Below, in pieces: positions 10,852-21,002 of a stretch of 64,000 nucleotides of DNA. The DNA comes from an uncultured Pelagibacteraceae bacterium. Lineage in GTDB: Bacteria; Pseudomonadota; Alphaproteobacteria; Pelagibacterales; Pelagibacteraceae. Under the pieces are notes generated by a model. The model had not been told where the DNA came from, did no database searches, and saw nothing but the letters and a program-made list of their open reading frames with translations. The position numbers and the translations under genes were made by a program. Numbering within the stretch: position 1 is the first letter of the stretch; each line of letters begins with the position of its first letter. The DNA is taken from NCBI GenBank assembly GCA_902526115.1, contig CABZJV010000001.1, positions 42,300 to 106,299 on the forward strand, given 5' to 3'.

Positions 10852-11829
10852 TTGATGAAAATTTTAATTTATAATTCTGGAGGTGGACTTGGGGATAGCA
10901 TCCAGCTATTTGATTTAATTACAAGTTTAAAAATTAATTTTAAAGATACTTCTGTATTCTATTTGGGTGCACATGAGAACCACTTTCAAGGAAGTTTAAA
11001 AGAATATGGTATTAATATACCAACTTTTGATTTAAACATTAAATATTTTGGTTTTAGATGGAAACATTTATTTTTAGCAAAAAAATTATTTAATAAAAAC
11101 TCAATAGATAAATTTGATCTAATAATAGACCTTCAGTCAAAAATTAGAAATACTTTAGTTTTAAAACAGATACCTTGTAATAATTTTTATTCCTCCTCAT
11201 TGAATTATTTTTTTTCTTCAAAGAAAAAAAATTACGTAAATACAAAAAATAATTTGATTATGATTTTAAATAATATTGAAAAGTTAATTGACAAAAAATT
11301 AACTATTCAGAATTATGACATTAAAAGTATTGACCTAAAATATTTTGATGAAGCTAAAAGAATCCTCCCAAATAACAATTATGTTGGATTGTCTATAACT
11401 CAAGGAAACCCTTATAGAAAAAAAAATTGGCCAATAGATAAATTTATAAATTTAGGAAAAAAAATTGTAGAACTTAATAAAGTTCCAGTTTTTTTGATTA
11501 AAAAAAATGATATAGAATTAATTTCGAAGATAAAAAATGAAATTAAAGAAGCAATTATTCCAGAAGAAAACGCAAAATATTCAGAGCCAGTATTTGTCAC
11601 TGCTTTAGCTACCAGATTAAGCTCAAGTGTATCAATAAATAACGGAATTATGCATATGATTGGCTTAGCTAAAATACCTATGATACTTTTATTTGGATCT
11701 GGAGGATCTAAAGAAGAAGAAAAATTTGCTCCAAAGTATTCAAGTGTAAGAATTTTAAATAGCAGTAAGTTGTATAATTCTAATGATATTTCAAAGATAA
11801 CTGAACAAGATGTATTAAATTTAATTTAA
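10852..11829 (+). CDS. Glycosyltransferase family 9 (heptosyltransferase-like) protein; start probably ATG 10855
   Basis: GGGLGDSIQLFDLI N-terminus; ...SVSINNGIMHMIGLAKIPMILLFG C-terminal motif. Confidence 0.7.
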   Translation: MMKILIYNSGGGLGDSIQLFDLITSLKINFKDTSVFYLGAHENHFQGSLKEYGINIPTFDLNIKYFGFRWKHLFLAKKLFNKNSIDKFDLIIDLQSKIRNTLVLKQIPCNNFYSSSLNYFFSSKKKNYVNTKNNLIMILNNIEKLIDKKLTIQNYDIKSIDLKYFDEAKRILPNNNYVGLSITQGNPYRKKNWPIDKFINLGKKIVELNKVPVFLIKKNDIELISKIKNEIKEAIIPEENAKYSEPVFVTALATRLSSSVSINNGIMHMIGLAKIPMILLFGSGGSKEEEKFAPKYSSVRILNSSKLYNSNDISKITEQDVLNLI

Positions 11830-11835
11830 TACCAT

Positions 11836-12447
11836 ATGAAAAAAAATAAAATCTCCAAAAACTGGATAAACAAACAGAGAAGAGACATTTATGTGAGACG
11901 ATCAAAGGTTGATGGCTATAGAGCAAGATCTGCTTATAAACTGATAGAAATAGATGAAAAATTTAAAGTTTTTAAAGGTGGATTGTCTATAATTGATATT
12001 GGTGCAGCCCCAGGGAGTTGGTCTCAATATGCTTTTAAAGCAGCAAAAAGTGGAAAATTAATCTCTATTGATTTAAAAAAAATGGAACCAATAGGTAAAA
12101 GCTTACAAATCCAGGGAGATTTTACTGATGTTAAAATACAAGATAAAATAAAAAAAAAACTGAATGGTAAAGTTGATGTTGTAATGTCCGATATGGCCGT
12201 TGATACAACGGGTAATAAAAATATTGACTCAATACAAACAGGAGAACTATGCATAGAAGCTATGAAATTCGCAAAAGATCTTACAAAAGATAGTGGTTAT
12301 TTTATTTCAAAAATTTTCATGGGTGGCACTTTTAATGAAATCGTCGCAGAAGGAAAAAAACATTTTAAAGAAGTTAGGGTATTTAAACCAAAATCAAGTA
12401 GGAAAGACTCAAAGGAAAGTTTTATAATTTGTAGAAAAGTTAGATAG
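11836..12447 (+). CDS. rlmE: 23S rRNA (uridine-2'-O-)-methyltransferase RlmE/FtsJ
   Basis: RSAYKLIEIDEKFK, DIGAAPGSWSQYA, MSDMAVDTTG, KPKSSRKDSKESF motifs. Confidence 0.95.
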   Translation: MKKNKISKNWINKQRRDIYVRRSKVDGYRARSAYKLIEIDEKFKVFKGGLSIIDIGAAPGSWSQYAFKAAKSGKLISIDLKKMEPIGKSLQIQGDFTDVKIQDKIKKKLNGKVDVVMSDMAVDTTGNKNIDSIQTGELCIEAMKFAKDLTKDSGYFISKIFMGGTFNEIVAEGKKHFKEVRVFKPKSSRKDSKESFIICRKVR

Positions 12448-12484
12448 ACACTTTAAAATAAAAAGGAATCATATATAAAAGATT

Positions 12485-13561
12485 ATGGTCCCTATAAAAG
12501 AAGCACTTACCTTTGATGATGTTACGTTAGTTCCAAATTATTCAGAAATACTGCCATCAGAAGTAAATACAGATGTAACCTTAGGAGCTCACCTAAAACT
12601 AAAAGTTCCACTTTTGTCTTCAGCAATGGACACTGTAACAGAGAGCAAAATGGCTATAGCACTAGCAAAAGCTGGGGGCATTGGAGTAATTCATCGTAAT
12701 CTTAATATCAAACAACAGATATTAGAAATAAAAAAAGTAAAAAAACTTTCTTTAAAAGTGGGCGCAGCAATAGGAGCATCAGACAAAGAGTTTGTTAGAG
12801 CAAAAGAAATTATTAAAGAAGGGGTTGATCTTATAGTAATTGATACTGCACATGGCCATACCAAAAAAGTAGGTGAAATTATCAAATATGTAAAAAAAAT
12901 AAAAAATAATAAAATAGCTCTATGCGCTGGTAATATTGCTACACCAGAGGCTGCGAAATTTCTAATTAAATTAGGGGTTGATATTATAAAAGTTGGAATT
13001 GGACCTGGATCTATTTGCACTACAAGATTAGTAGCTGGTATTGGGGTTCCTCAGTTGAGTGCAATCTTATCAGTGAGAAATGGAATTAAAAATAAAAAAG
13101 TAAAAATAATTTCAGATGGAGGAATTAAATATTCAGGTGATTTAGCAAAAGCATTTGCTGCAGGAGCTGATGCTGTAATGATAGGATCATTGTTTGCTGG
13201 TACAAATGAAACACCAGGAAAATTAATTAAAAAAAACGGAAAATTGTATAAAAGTTTTCGTGGCATGGGTTCTGTTGGAGCTATGAATAAAGGTTCAGCA
13301 GATAGGTATTTTCAAAAGAAACAAAAAGATGTTTCCAAATATGTAGCGGAAGGTGTTGAAGGGTTTGTTAAATATAAAGGTGATGTAGGAAGTATATTAT
13401 ATAAATTAGTTGGTGGTTTAAAATCATCTATGGGTTATCTTGGTTCAAAAAATATAACTAGACTTAGAGAAAAACCTCATTTTGTAAAAATAACAAAAGC
13501 AGGATTTTATGAGAGTATGGTTCACAATGTTGATATGATAAAAAATGATAGTAAATATTAA
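12485..13561 (+). CDS. guaB: IMP dehydrogenase lacking the CBS (Bateman) domain
   Basis: [32 protein letters not shown] catalytic loop, [20 protein letters not shown] flap; only 358 aa with direct [30 protein letters not shown] junction. Confidence 0.95.
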   Translation: MVPIKEALTFDDVTLVPNYSEILPSEVNTDVTLGAHLKLKVPLLSSAMDTVTESKMAIALAKAGGIGVIHRNLNIKQQILEIKKVKKLSLKVGAAIGASDKEFVRAKEIIKEGVDLIVIDTAHGHTKKVGEIIKYVKKIKNNKIALCAGNIATPEAAKFLIKLGVDIIKVGIGPGSICTTRLVAGIGVPQLSAILSVRNGIKNKKVKIISDGGIKYSGDLAKAFAAGADAVMIGSLFAGTNETPGKLIKKNGKLYKSFRGMGSVGAMNKGSADRYFQKKQKDVSKYVAEGVEGFVKYKGDVGSILYKLVGGLKSSMGYLGSKNITRLREKPHFVKITKAGFYESMVHNVDMIKNDSKY

Positions 13562-13998
13562 TGCTCAAAAATTTTAAAATAATTAAAATATCAATTATAC
13601 TTTTATTAGTTCAATCATTATCTTTTAGTAATAATAATTTTTTTAATGATGCACTAAAACTTTATGAAAATAAAAAGTATGATGACGCTAAATTTTTATT
13701 TGAACGAAACATAGTTTTTAATCCAAAGGATGCTAATTCTTACTTGTATTTGGCAAAAATTTATAACCACGAAGAAGATCAAAGAAAAGAGATAATTAAC
13801 TTAGAAACAGCTCTACTTATTGAACCAGATAATGAAGAGGCTTTATTGATGATGATGAAAATATCTATTGAAAAATCCAACTACGATAAGGTTAAAAGTC
13901 TTTCAGAAACATTCTCAAAAGTTTGCGAAAAATTATGTGACGAAAATAAAAACATAAAAGAGTCTCTGCAAAATATAGATCCTAAAAATGAGTCTTGA
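13561..13998 (+). CDS. Exported tetratricopeptide-repeat protein
   Basis: N-terminal hydrophobic signal and TPR-like [21 protein letters not shown]...[10 protein letters not shown]. Confidence 0.65.
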   Translation: MLKNFKIIKISIILLLVQSLSFSNNNFFNDALKLYENKKYDDAKFLFERNIVFNPKDANSYLYLAKIYNHEEDQRKEIINLETALLIEPDNEEALLMMMKISIEKSNYDKVKSLSETFSKVCEKLCDENKNIKESLQNIDPKNES

Positions 13999-15550
13999 TC
14001 AAAATCTAGACAAAATCTTGATAGTAGATTTTGGTTCCCAGTTTACTCAACTAATTGCAAGGAGGATAAGAGAATTAGGAGTTTTTTCAGAGATTATAAG
14101 TCATAAAAAAATTGAAATTAAAGACATTAACAAACGTGTTAGAGGAATAATTTTGTCTGGAGGACCATTAAACGTATACCAAATTAACAAATATTCTTTT
14201 GACAAAAAAATATTAGATTTGAGTCTTCCAATTTTAGGAATTTGTTTTGGCCATCAAATACTTTCGAAATTGAATGGTGGAAAAGTAAAACAATCAAAAC
14301 ACCGTGAATTTGGCTTGGCTAACATTTATAAAAAAAAAGACAGCCTTTTAACAAAAAATTTCTTTGGAACAAAGAAAACAAAACAGGTATGGATGAGTCA
14401 TGCTGATCAAGTATCTAAACTACCTTTAAATTTTAAGGTTATTGCATCAAGTACAAATTCTAAATTTGCAATTGTTGAAAACAAATACAAAAAGTTTTTT
14501 GGTATACAATTTCATCCCGAAGTAACACATACTGAAAGTGGAAAAAAACTGATAAGTAATTTTATTTTCTTAATATGTAAAATCAAGAGAAATTGGTCCT
14601 CTAAAGATCAAAAATTTAAATTAATTAAAGAAGTACAAACACAAGTAGGTACTAACAAAGTTATTTGTGCATTATCTGGTGGAGTGGATAGCAGTGTTGT
14701 TGCTCAGCTATTGAATAAAGCTATTGGAAAAAAACTATATTGTATTTTTGTAAACACAGGACTTTTGAGAAAAAATGAGGAAATACAAGTAGTAAAAACT
14801 TTTAAGAAACGTTTAAAAATCAATTTAACCTATGTAAATGCAGAGAAAGAATTTTTGTCTAAATTAAAAAATATTTCTGACCCAGAAAAAAAAAGGAAAA
14901 TAATTGGAAATCTATTTATAAAAATATTTGAACGCTACGCAAAAAAAATTAAGAATGTAAGTTTTTTAGCACAAGGAACACTTTACCCCGATTTAATCGA
15001 AAGTAGATCTGTTACTGGTAGTCAAACTTCAAAGATTAAATCTCACCATAATGTAGGTGGTTTACCAAAAAACATGAACTTGAAACTTGTTGAGCCATTA
15101 AAATTTTTATTTAAAGATGAGGTTAGAAAATTAGGTCTTGAATTAAAATTATCTAACGAAATTATATCAAGACATCCTTTTCCAGGACCTGGATTAGCAA
15201 TCAGAATGCCTGGTATTATTACTAATGAAAAAATAAAAATTTTAAAAGAGGCTGATCATTATTTTGTTCGAGCTTTAAAGGACCACGGACTTTACCATAA
15301 AATATGGCAAGCTTATGCTGCTTTGTTACCAGTAAAAACAGTAGGAGTTATGGGAGACAATCGTACTTATGAATATTTATGTTTACTAAGAGCTATTACT
15401 TCTGAAGACGGTATGACTGCTGATTTTTTTGAATTCAAAAAGTCTTTTATGCAAACTATTTCAAATAGAATAGTTAATAGTATCAGGGGAATAAATAGAG
15501 TTGTGTACGATGTAACCTCAAAACCACCTAGCACTATTGAATTAGAATAG
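13988..15550 (+). CDS. guaA: GMP synthase (glutamine-hydrolysing)
   Basis: GICFGHQ glutaminase triad region, [17 protein letters not shown]-loop, [24 protein letters not shown]-terminus (E replaces common W.E ending). Confidence 0.98.
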   Translation: MSLDQNLDKILIVDFGSQFTQLIARRIRELGVFSEIISHKKIEIKDINKRVRGIILSGGPLNVYQINKYSFDKKILDLSLPILGICFGHQILSKLNGGKVKQSKHREFGLANIYKKKDSLLTKNFFGTKKTKQVWMSHADQVSKLPLNFKVIASSTNSKFAIVENKYKKFFGIQFHPEVTHTESGKKLISNFIFLICKIKRNWSSKDQKFKLIKEVQTQVGTNKVICALSGGVDSSVVAQLLNKAIGKKLYCIFVNTGLLRKNEEIQVVKTFKKRLKINLTYVNAEKEFLSKLKNISDPEKKRKIIGNLFIKIFERYAKKIKNVSFLAQGTLYPDLIESRSVTGSQTSKIKSHHNVGGLPKNMNLKLVEPLKFLFKDEVRKLGLELKLSNEIISRHPFPGPGLAIRMPGIITNEKIKILKEADHYFVRALKDHGLYHKIWQAYAALLPVKTVGVMGDNRTYEYLCLLRAITSEDGMTADFFEFKKSFMQTISNRIVNSIRGINRVVYDVTSKPPSTIELE

Positions 15551-15589
15551 CTTTAAATATAACTTAATTTAATTAAATTATTTTCAAAT

Positions 15590-16360
15590 ATGAAAAAAAT
15601 TAAAAAAATTATCTTAAAAAAAAACAAATCAAAAATTGTTAGTCTTTCTGTATATTCAAAAAATACAGCAAGGATTGCAGATAAATTCTGTGATTTAGTG
15701 CTAGTAGGGGATTCTCTTGGATCAGTTTTGTATAACTATAAATCAACTAAAGAGGTAACTCTTAATACCATGATAGAACACTCTAAAAGTGTAAGACAAG
15801 GTATTAAAAAAAGTCTCATGGTAGTAGATATGCCATATAATACCTACAGAAATCCAAAAGAAGCATTAAAAAATGTAAAAAAAGTAATGCTAAAAACAAA
15901 ATGTGAAGCAATTAAACTAGAAGGTGGAAGTAAAATTAAAGCTGTAATTAGAGTATTGGTTAAAAATAATATTCCGGTCATGGGACATTTAGGAGTCCTA
16001 CCTCAAACAGATAAAAGCTTTAAATTTAAAGGTACAAAAAATGTAGAAAGACTCAAAATTTTAAAAGAAGCAAAATTACTAGAGAAATTAGGAGTTTTTT
16101 CTATAGTTTTGGAATGCGTTGAAACTTCATTAGCAAAATTAGTTACAAAATCTTTAAATATTCCGACAATTGGAATTGGAGCTTCAAATAATTGTGATGG
16201 TCAAATCTTGGTTATTGATGACTTAATTGGTTTAAATCCAATTAGTTTAAGATTTGTTAAAAAGTACTCTAATATTGCAAAAGAAATTTCTAAAGCGGTC
16301 TCAAATTATTCAAAAGAAGTAAGGACTAAAAAATTTCCACAAAAAAAACATTCTTATTGA
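15590..16360 (+). CDS. panB: 3-methyl-2-oxobutanoate hydroxymethyltransferase
   Basis: LVGDSLGSVLYNYKSTKEVTLNTMIEHSKSV, VMGHLGVLPQTDK, IGIGASNNCDGQILVIDDLIGL. Confidence 0.95.
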   Translation: MKKIKKIILKKNKSKIVSLSVYSKNTARIADKFCDLVLVGDSLGSVLYNYKSTKEVTLNTMIEHSKSVRQGIKKSLMVVDMPYNTYRNPKEALKNVKKVMLKTKCEAIKLEGGSKIKAVIRVLVKNNIPVMGHLGVLPQTDKSFKFKGTKNVERLKILKEAKLLEKLGVFSIVLECVETSLAKLVTKSLNIPTIGIGASNNCDGQILVIDDLIGLNPISLRFVKKYSNIAKEISKAVSNYSKEVRTKKFPQKKHSY

Positions 16361-16972
16361 TTAGAAATATTTCTTAAATTCTTCATTTATCTTCAGAATT
16401 TCCAGGTCAACCAGACCACCAATTATCAGTTGAAGACCAACAATTAAAATAAATACCAAACCAACATAGGCTATCCATATATGCTTTTGAATATAATTTG
16501 CCATATATGTTGCTAACGCTCCAGTTAGAACAACAGACAAAACTAGTCCAAAAATCATAAATCCAAAATATCCTTTTGCTGCACCCACAACACCGATAAC
16601 GTTATCAAAACTGATAGTGATATCAGCAAACAAAACTTTATACACACTTTTTATAAAAGAAGGCTCATTAGATTTTTTAGTAGGAGATTTTACTTTCTTA
16701 ATTTCTACTAAATCTTTTCTTAAATCATTTACTATCCAAATTAATAAAAGACCACCTAAAATTTTAATAAAGTAAAATTTGAACAAGTAAGTTGCAAATA
16801 CAGCAAATATAACTTTAAAAACTAAAGCTCCTGCAACACCCCATAAAATAATTTTTTTTCTATTTTTTGGAACAAAGTTTGCAGCTATTAAACCAATAAT
16901 TATTGCATTATCTGCAGCTAAAATTATATCTATAAAGATTATTTGTAGTAATATTATGGATTGTTCTATCAA
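16361..16972 (-). CDS. TerC family integral membrane protein (YjbE type)
   Basis: IIFIDIILAADNAIIIGLIAA and ADITISFDNVIGVVGAAKG TerC motifs. Confidence 0.9.
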   Translation of the reverse strand: MIEQSIILLQIIFIDIILAADNAIIIGLIAANFVPKNRKKIILWGVAGALVFKVIFAVFATYLFKFYFIKILGGLLLIWIVNDLRKDLVEIKKVKSPTKKSNEPSFIKSVYKVLFADITISFDNVIGVVGAAKGYFGFMIFGLVLSVVLTGALATYMANYIQKHIWIAYVGLVFILIVGLQLIIGGLVDLEILKINEEFKKYF

Positions 16973-17031
16973 GGCAGATTTATAATATTATAATTTTGTA
17001 ATTTTACAACGATACTAAATTAAAAGCCGAA

Positions 17032-17517
17032 TTAGTATTTTGATTTTTTCGAACCATCTATTACTTGTTTAAGCTCAGTATATTCTTCACAATTGCAATT
17101 TTCTAATACTTTCAGTCTCTCCTTCGCTAAATCCATTCTATTTGTTGCAACATAAAGTTCACCTAAATATTCATTTATCCCATTATGATTTGGGTCAATT
17201 TTTAGTCCTAAAAGGTAATACTTTTCCCCATTTTTATAATCCCCTAATTTTCTAGTTGTAAATCCTAAATAATTTAAAGTATCTGCTTGATTTGGTTTTT
17301 TACTGTTAGACTTTAAAAGAAGTTTTTGAGCTTTCGTATATCTTTTCATTGCTTTTTTAATTTTTCCCTTTTTCTCAAATTTTTTTGCAAATTTTATTGT
17401 CTCAACTGCTTTGTCATAATCAGACTTAACTTTTGAGGTTGTTGAGTCTGATCCTGCTGAGTAAGAATTAGTCGCAATATTCAGAAAGATTAGTATTAAA
17501 AAAATTTTTTTTATCAT
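17032..17517 (-). CDS. Exported tetratricopeptide-repeat protein
   Basis: Signal peptide and TPR motifs (LNYLGFTTRKLGDYKNGEKYYLLGLKIDPNHNGINEYLGELY). Confidence 0.75.
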   Translation of the reverse strand: MIKKIFLILIFLNIATNSYSAGSDSTTSKVKSDYDKAVETIKFAKKFEKKGKIKKAMKRYTKAQKLLLKSNSKKPNQADTLNYLGFTTRKLGDYKNGEKYYLLGLKIDPNHNGINEYLGELYVATNRMDLAKERLKVLENCNCEEYTELKQVIDGSKKSKY

Positions 17518-18290
17518 TAAACAAATTTCTCCATGTCATTTAAAGGTTTCAATTTAAATCCATTTTCTAAAAGGTTTGCTTTTATTGATTTTGCAGTTAA
17601 TAATGCATTATCATTATCTCCATGTATGCATACTGAGTCAATTTCACAAGGTATTTGCTTTCCGCTGTGACAATTAAGTGACTGAGTTTTTACCATTGTT
17701 AAGACGTGCTTTTTGGCTTGCTCAGGGTCAATAATTAATGCATGAGGTTTTTTTCTTGAAACTAAATTTCCATCATCTTCATAATTTCTATCAGCAAAAA
17801 TTTCACAAGCAATTTTCATTTTTAATGTTTTTGCAGCTTCCTCCATTTTTGAACCAGTAGGAACCAAATATATTAAATTTTTATCTATATCATTAATTGT
17901 TTTGGCCAAAATGGACGCTAATTCTAAATCTTCACATGCCATGTTGTTTAATGCGCCATGAGGCTTCATGTGCGTTACTTTCTCTCCATGATTTTGCGCT
18001 AATTTTTGAAGGATTTCATATTGATCAATAATTAATTTTTTTATTTCACCAGGAGAAAGATTTAGCCTTTTTCTTCCAAAGTTTTCTAGATCTTTAAAAG
18101 AAGGATGAGCACCAATGCTTACTCCATTTTCTTTAGATATTCTAATAACCTGATTCATTGAATCCTCGTCACCTGCGTGAAAACCGCAAGCAACATTCGC
18201 AGAATTTACTATTTTAAGTAATTCAGGATCATTTTCATTTGAATGATGTTTTGATTTTTCACCTAAATCACAATTGATATTAATTTCCAT
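17517..18290 (-). CDS. pxpA: 5-oxoprolinase subunit A (LamB/YcsF family)
   Basis: INCDLGEKSKHH, NVACGFHAGDED, GAHPSFKDLENFGRK, HMKPHGALNN, CIHGDND motifs. Confidence 0.93.
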   Translation of the reverse strand: MEININCDLGEKSKHHSNENDPELLKIVNSANVACGFHAGDEDSMNQVIRISKENGVSIGAHPSFKDLENFGRKRLNLSPGEIKKLIIDQYEILQKLAQNHGEKVTHMKPHGALNNMACEDLELASILAKTINDIDKNLIYLVPTGSKMEEAAKTLKMKIACEIFADRNYEDDGNLVSRKKPHALIIDPEQAKKHVLTMVKTQSLNCHSGKQIPCEIDSVCIHGDNDNALLTAKSIKANLLENGFKLKPLNDMEKFV

Positions 18291-18317
18291 GGCTTAATAC
18301 TTGAAGTATAACATGTC

Positions 18318-18995
18318 ATGATTAAAAATATATCAAATCTTGGTGACGCAGCTGTCTATTGTGACTTTGGTAAAGAAGTAAATAAAGAAATAAATTCAAA
18401 TGTAATTAAGTATTTTTATTCAATTAGAAATCAGAAAATTAAAGGAATTAATAATCTTACCCCTTCTTATAATAAGTTAATTATTTCATTTGATTTAAAA
18501 TTAACTAATTTTAATGAGATAAAAAAAAAAATTGAAAATCTCAACATTAATGAAGTTTTTATTAAAAATAACAAAGAATTAAAGATCCCAGTATGTTGTG
18601 ATGAGATTTTTGGTTTAGATATTGACATTTTAGAAAAAAAACTTTCCTTAAAAAAAGATAAAATTTTAGAAAATTTTTTTAATACAGAATATTTTTGTTA
18701 TATGACAGGTTTCATTGCAGGAATGCCTTTTTTAGGTGATTTGAATAAAAATATACACACTAAAAGATTAGAAACTCCAAGAGTAATTGTGCCCAAAGGT
18801 TCAGTCGGAATTACAGAGCAATTTGCAAATATATACACTTTTGAAAGTCCTGGCGGATGGAATATTATAGGTAATACTCCTGTAGAGATGTTTGATAGCA
18901 GTAACGAAAAAGATCCAAATATGATTGATCCAGGTGACAAGGTTACCTTTTATGAAATATCACTAAACGAATATAAATCTTATAATGAACGATAA
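18318..18995 (+). CDS. pxpB: 5-oxoprolinase subunit B (KipI/AHS1 family)
   Basis: CYMTGFIAGMPFLGDL, TPRVIVPKGSVGITEQFANIYTFESPGGWNIIGNTPVEMFD. Confidence 0.92.
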   Translation: MIKNISNLGDAAVYCDFGKEVNKEINSNVIKYFYSIRNQKIKGINNLTPSYNKLIISFDLKLTNFNEIKKKIENLNINEVFIKNNKELKIPVCCDEIFGLDIDILEKKLSLKKDKILENFFNTEYFCYMTGFIAGMPFLGDLNKNIHTKRLETPRVIVPKGSVGITEQFANIYTFESPGGWNIIGNTPVEMFDSSNEKDPNMIDPGDKVTFYEISLNEYKSYNER

Positions 18996-19929
18996 TTATT
19001 TTGAAATAATAAGAGCCGGAATTAATACTACATTTCAAGATGAAGGTAGAGATAATCTATATCATATTGGTATACCTTTTAGTGGAGCAATGGATATTAG
19101 GAATTTTTATCTAGCCAATAAACTAGTTAATAATATTCTAAATACGCCGATAATAGAATTTGCTTATCAAGGGCCTCATATAAAATTTACTGGAGATAAA
19201 TTAAACTTTGCTGTCACAGGAGATGTTGTTTTTAAAATTAAAAAAAATGGTATAGGAATAGATGGAAAATGTTACGAGAGTTATCAAATAGAAAACGGTG
19301 ATGAGATTGATATAATATCAACAAATAAGTCTGTTTATGGTTATTTATCCATAGGAGCTGATATTGATATAAGTTATCAATGGAAAAGTTGCTCTATTAA
19401 CACAAGAGCAAAAATCGGCTCTAATGATGGAAATAAATTAAGTGAAGGACAAAAATTTAGTCTTTTAAATTTAAATACAAATTATAACAAAAAAAAAATA
19501 AATTATATTAATACTAAAATTGAAAATTTAAGAATAATTAAAGGTACAAATTACGATTATTTTTCACAAGAGGGTATTCAAAATTTTTTTGGTAAACAAT
19601 TTATTGTTTCAAAACTTTCTGACAGAATGGGCATGAGATTAGAAGGACCAAAAATAGAAAATATTGTAAATACTAATATCAAGTCTGAAGGTTTGATAAA
19701 AGGTGTTATCCAAGTTCCTGCAGATGGAAATCCTATAATCATGCTTTCAGACCATGGAACAATCGGAGGTTATCCAAAAATAGGCGTCGTTGCCAGTGTA
19801 GATTATGACCGTCTAGTTCAAATTTCGCCCGGATCAAAAATTAAATTTAAGGAAATAGAATTATCTGATGCGGAAACTTTATTTAAGTTGTATGAAATGG
19901 AAACTCAAAATCTATTATCACAAATTTAA
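18985..19929 (+). CDS. pxpC: 5-oxoprolinase subunit C (KipA/AHS2, biotin-dependent carboxyltransferase-like)
   Basis: TTFQDEGRDNLYHIGIPFSGAMDIRNFYLANKLVNN, SDRMGMRLEGP, GVIQVPADGNPIIMLSDHGTIGGYPKIGVV. Confidence 0.92.
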   Translation: MNDNYFEIIRAGINTTFQDEGRDNLYHIGIPFSGAMDIRNFYLANKLVNNILNTPIIEFAYQGPHIKFTGDKLNFAVTGDVVFKIKKNGIGIDGKCYESYQIENGDEIDIISTNKSVYGYLSIGADIDISYQWKSCSINTRAKIGSNDGNKLSEGQKFSLLNLNTNYNKKKINYINTKIENLRIIKGTNYDYFSQEGIQNFFGKQFIVSKLSDRMGMRLEGPKIENIVNTNIKSEGLIKGVIQVPADGNPIIMLSDHGTIGGYPKIGVVASVDYDRLVQISPGSKIKFKEIELSDAETLFKLYEMETQNLLSQI

Positions 19930-20802
19930 ATGAATATTATCAGAAAATTACCAGGACCTTTGTTAGTTTTTTTTGGTGCATGTAGTTTAAGTTTTGGTGG
20001 TCTCATAGTTAAATCCTTTGAAGGAGCAACGTTATGGCAAATTTTGTTTTGGAGAACCGTATTTTTTTTGGTCGTAATCTCTCTGTATTTAATAATAACT
20101 TATAAAAAACAAGTGTTTAGGTCATTTTACAATTTAGGATTTCCAGGTTTCTTAGGTGGTTTTATTTTATCATTTGGCTTTTGTGGCTACGTTTTTGCTA
20201 TGTACAACACTACTGTTGCTAACGCTAATTTTATAATTCAAACGCAAACAATATTCTTGGCAATTTTTGGATACTTTTTTTTAAAAGAAAAAATTTCAAT
20301 TATCACATTCACTTCTATAATTTTAGCAATATCAGGAATTTTATTAATGGTGGGAAGTTCTTTATCACTTGGTCAAATTTCAGGAAACATTGCTGCTTTT
20401 ATAATGCCAATTTCATTTGCAGTTTTAATTTTAGTTGTAAGAAAATATCCAAATGTTGATATGGTACCGGCCCAATTTGTTGCTGGAATTTTTGCATTAA
20501 TTATAGGATTTATCATGTCGGGAAAAATTCTAATTTCCGTGCATGATATTTTTTTAGGTTTCTTAGCTGGATTTTTACAATTAGGATTCGGTTTTATTTT
20601 GATTACAATAGGTGCTCAAAGAACACCTTCAGCGATGGTGGGAATTATCATGTTAACAGAGGCAGTATTGGGTCCTCTTTGGGCTTGGTTATTTATAAAT
20701 GAGCAGCCTCCATTTATAGTAATTATTGGAGGCGCTATTGTGATATTTGCAGTATTACTACAATTTTATAATCTGCAGTCTTCTGAAAAAAAAGTAGTTT
20801 AA
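19930..20802 (+). CDS. EamA/DMT family transporter
   Basis: Ten-TM EamA-like protein, two repeats, FFLKEKISIITFTSIILAISGILLM. Confidence 0.85.
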   Translation: MNIIRKLPGPLLVFFGACSLSFGGLIVKSFEGATLWQILFWRTVFFLVVISLYLIITYKKQVFRSFYNLGFPGFLGGFILSFGFCGYVFAMYNTTVANANFIIQTQTIFLAIFGYFFLKEKISIITFTSIILAISGILLMVGSSLSLGQISGNIAAFIMPISFAVLILVVRKYPNVDMVPAQFVAGIFALIIGFIMSGKILISVHDIFLGFLAGFLQLGFGFILITIGAQRTPSAMVGIIMLTEAVLGPLWAWLFINEQPPFIVIIGGAIVIFAVLLQFYNLQSSEKKVV

Positions 20803-20841
20803 TACTCATTGACTTTAATAAATATTTAGTAGAATATTGAC

Positions 20842-21002
20842 TTACGGGAGAGATCACAAATAATAGTGACACCGAAGGAGCAACCACCCAGGAAACTCTC
20901 AGGTAAAAGGACCGTAAAATATTAACTCTGGAAAGAGATTTAGTTCTCGCCGAAGGAGCAAAACTCTCAGGCAAATATACAGATGGGTAAGACAGAGTTA
21001 AT
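20842..21002 (+). ncRNA. Tandem glycine riboswitch (two aptamers) upstream of gcvT
   Basis: Aptamer 1: TTACGG(20842)...GACACCGAAGGAGCAA...AAACTCTCAGGTAAAAGGACCGTAA(20917). Aptamer 2: ATTAACTCTGGAAAGAGA(20921)...TCGCCGAAGGAGCAAAACTCTCAGGCAAATATACAGATGGGTAAGACAGAGTTAAT(21002). Both contain the CCGAAGGAGCAA and CTCTCAGG conserved cores. Confidence 0.95.

Noticed and set aside
12691-13020. Minus-strand 109-aa ORF
   Set aside because: Shadow ORF of guaB.
20735-20974. Minus-strand 79-aa ORF
   Set aside because: Antisense to the glycine riboswitch and the end of the DMT transporter; explained by the riboswitch.
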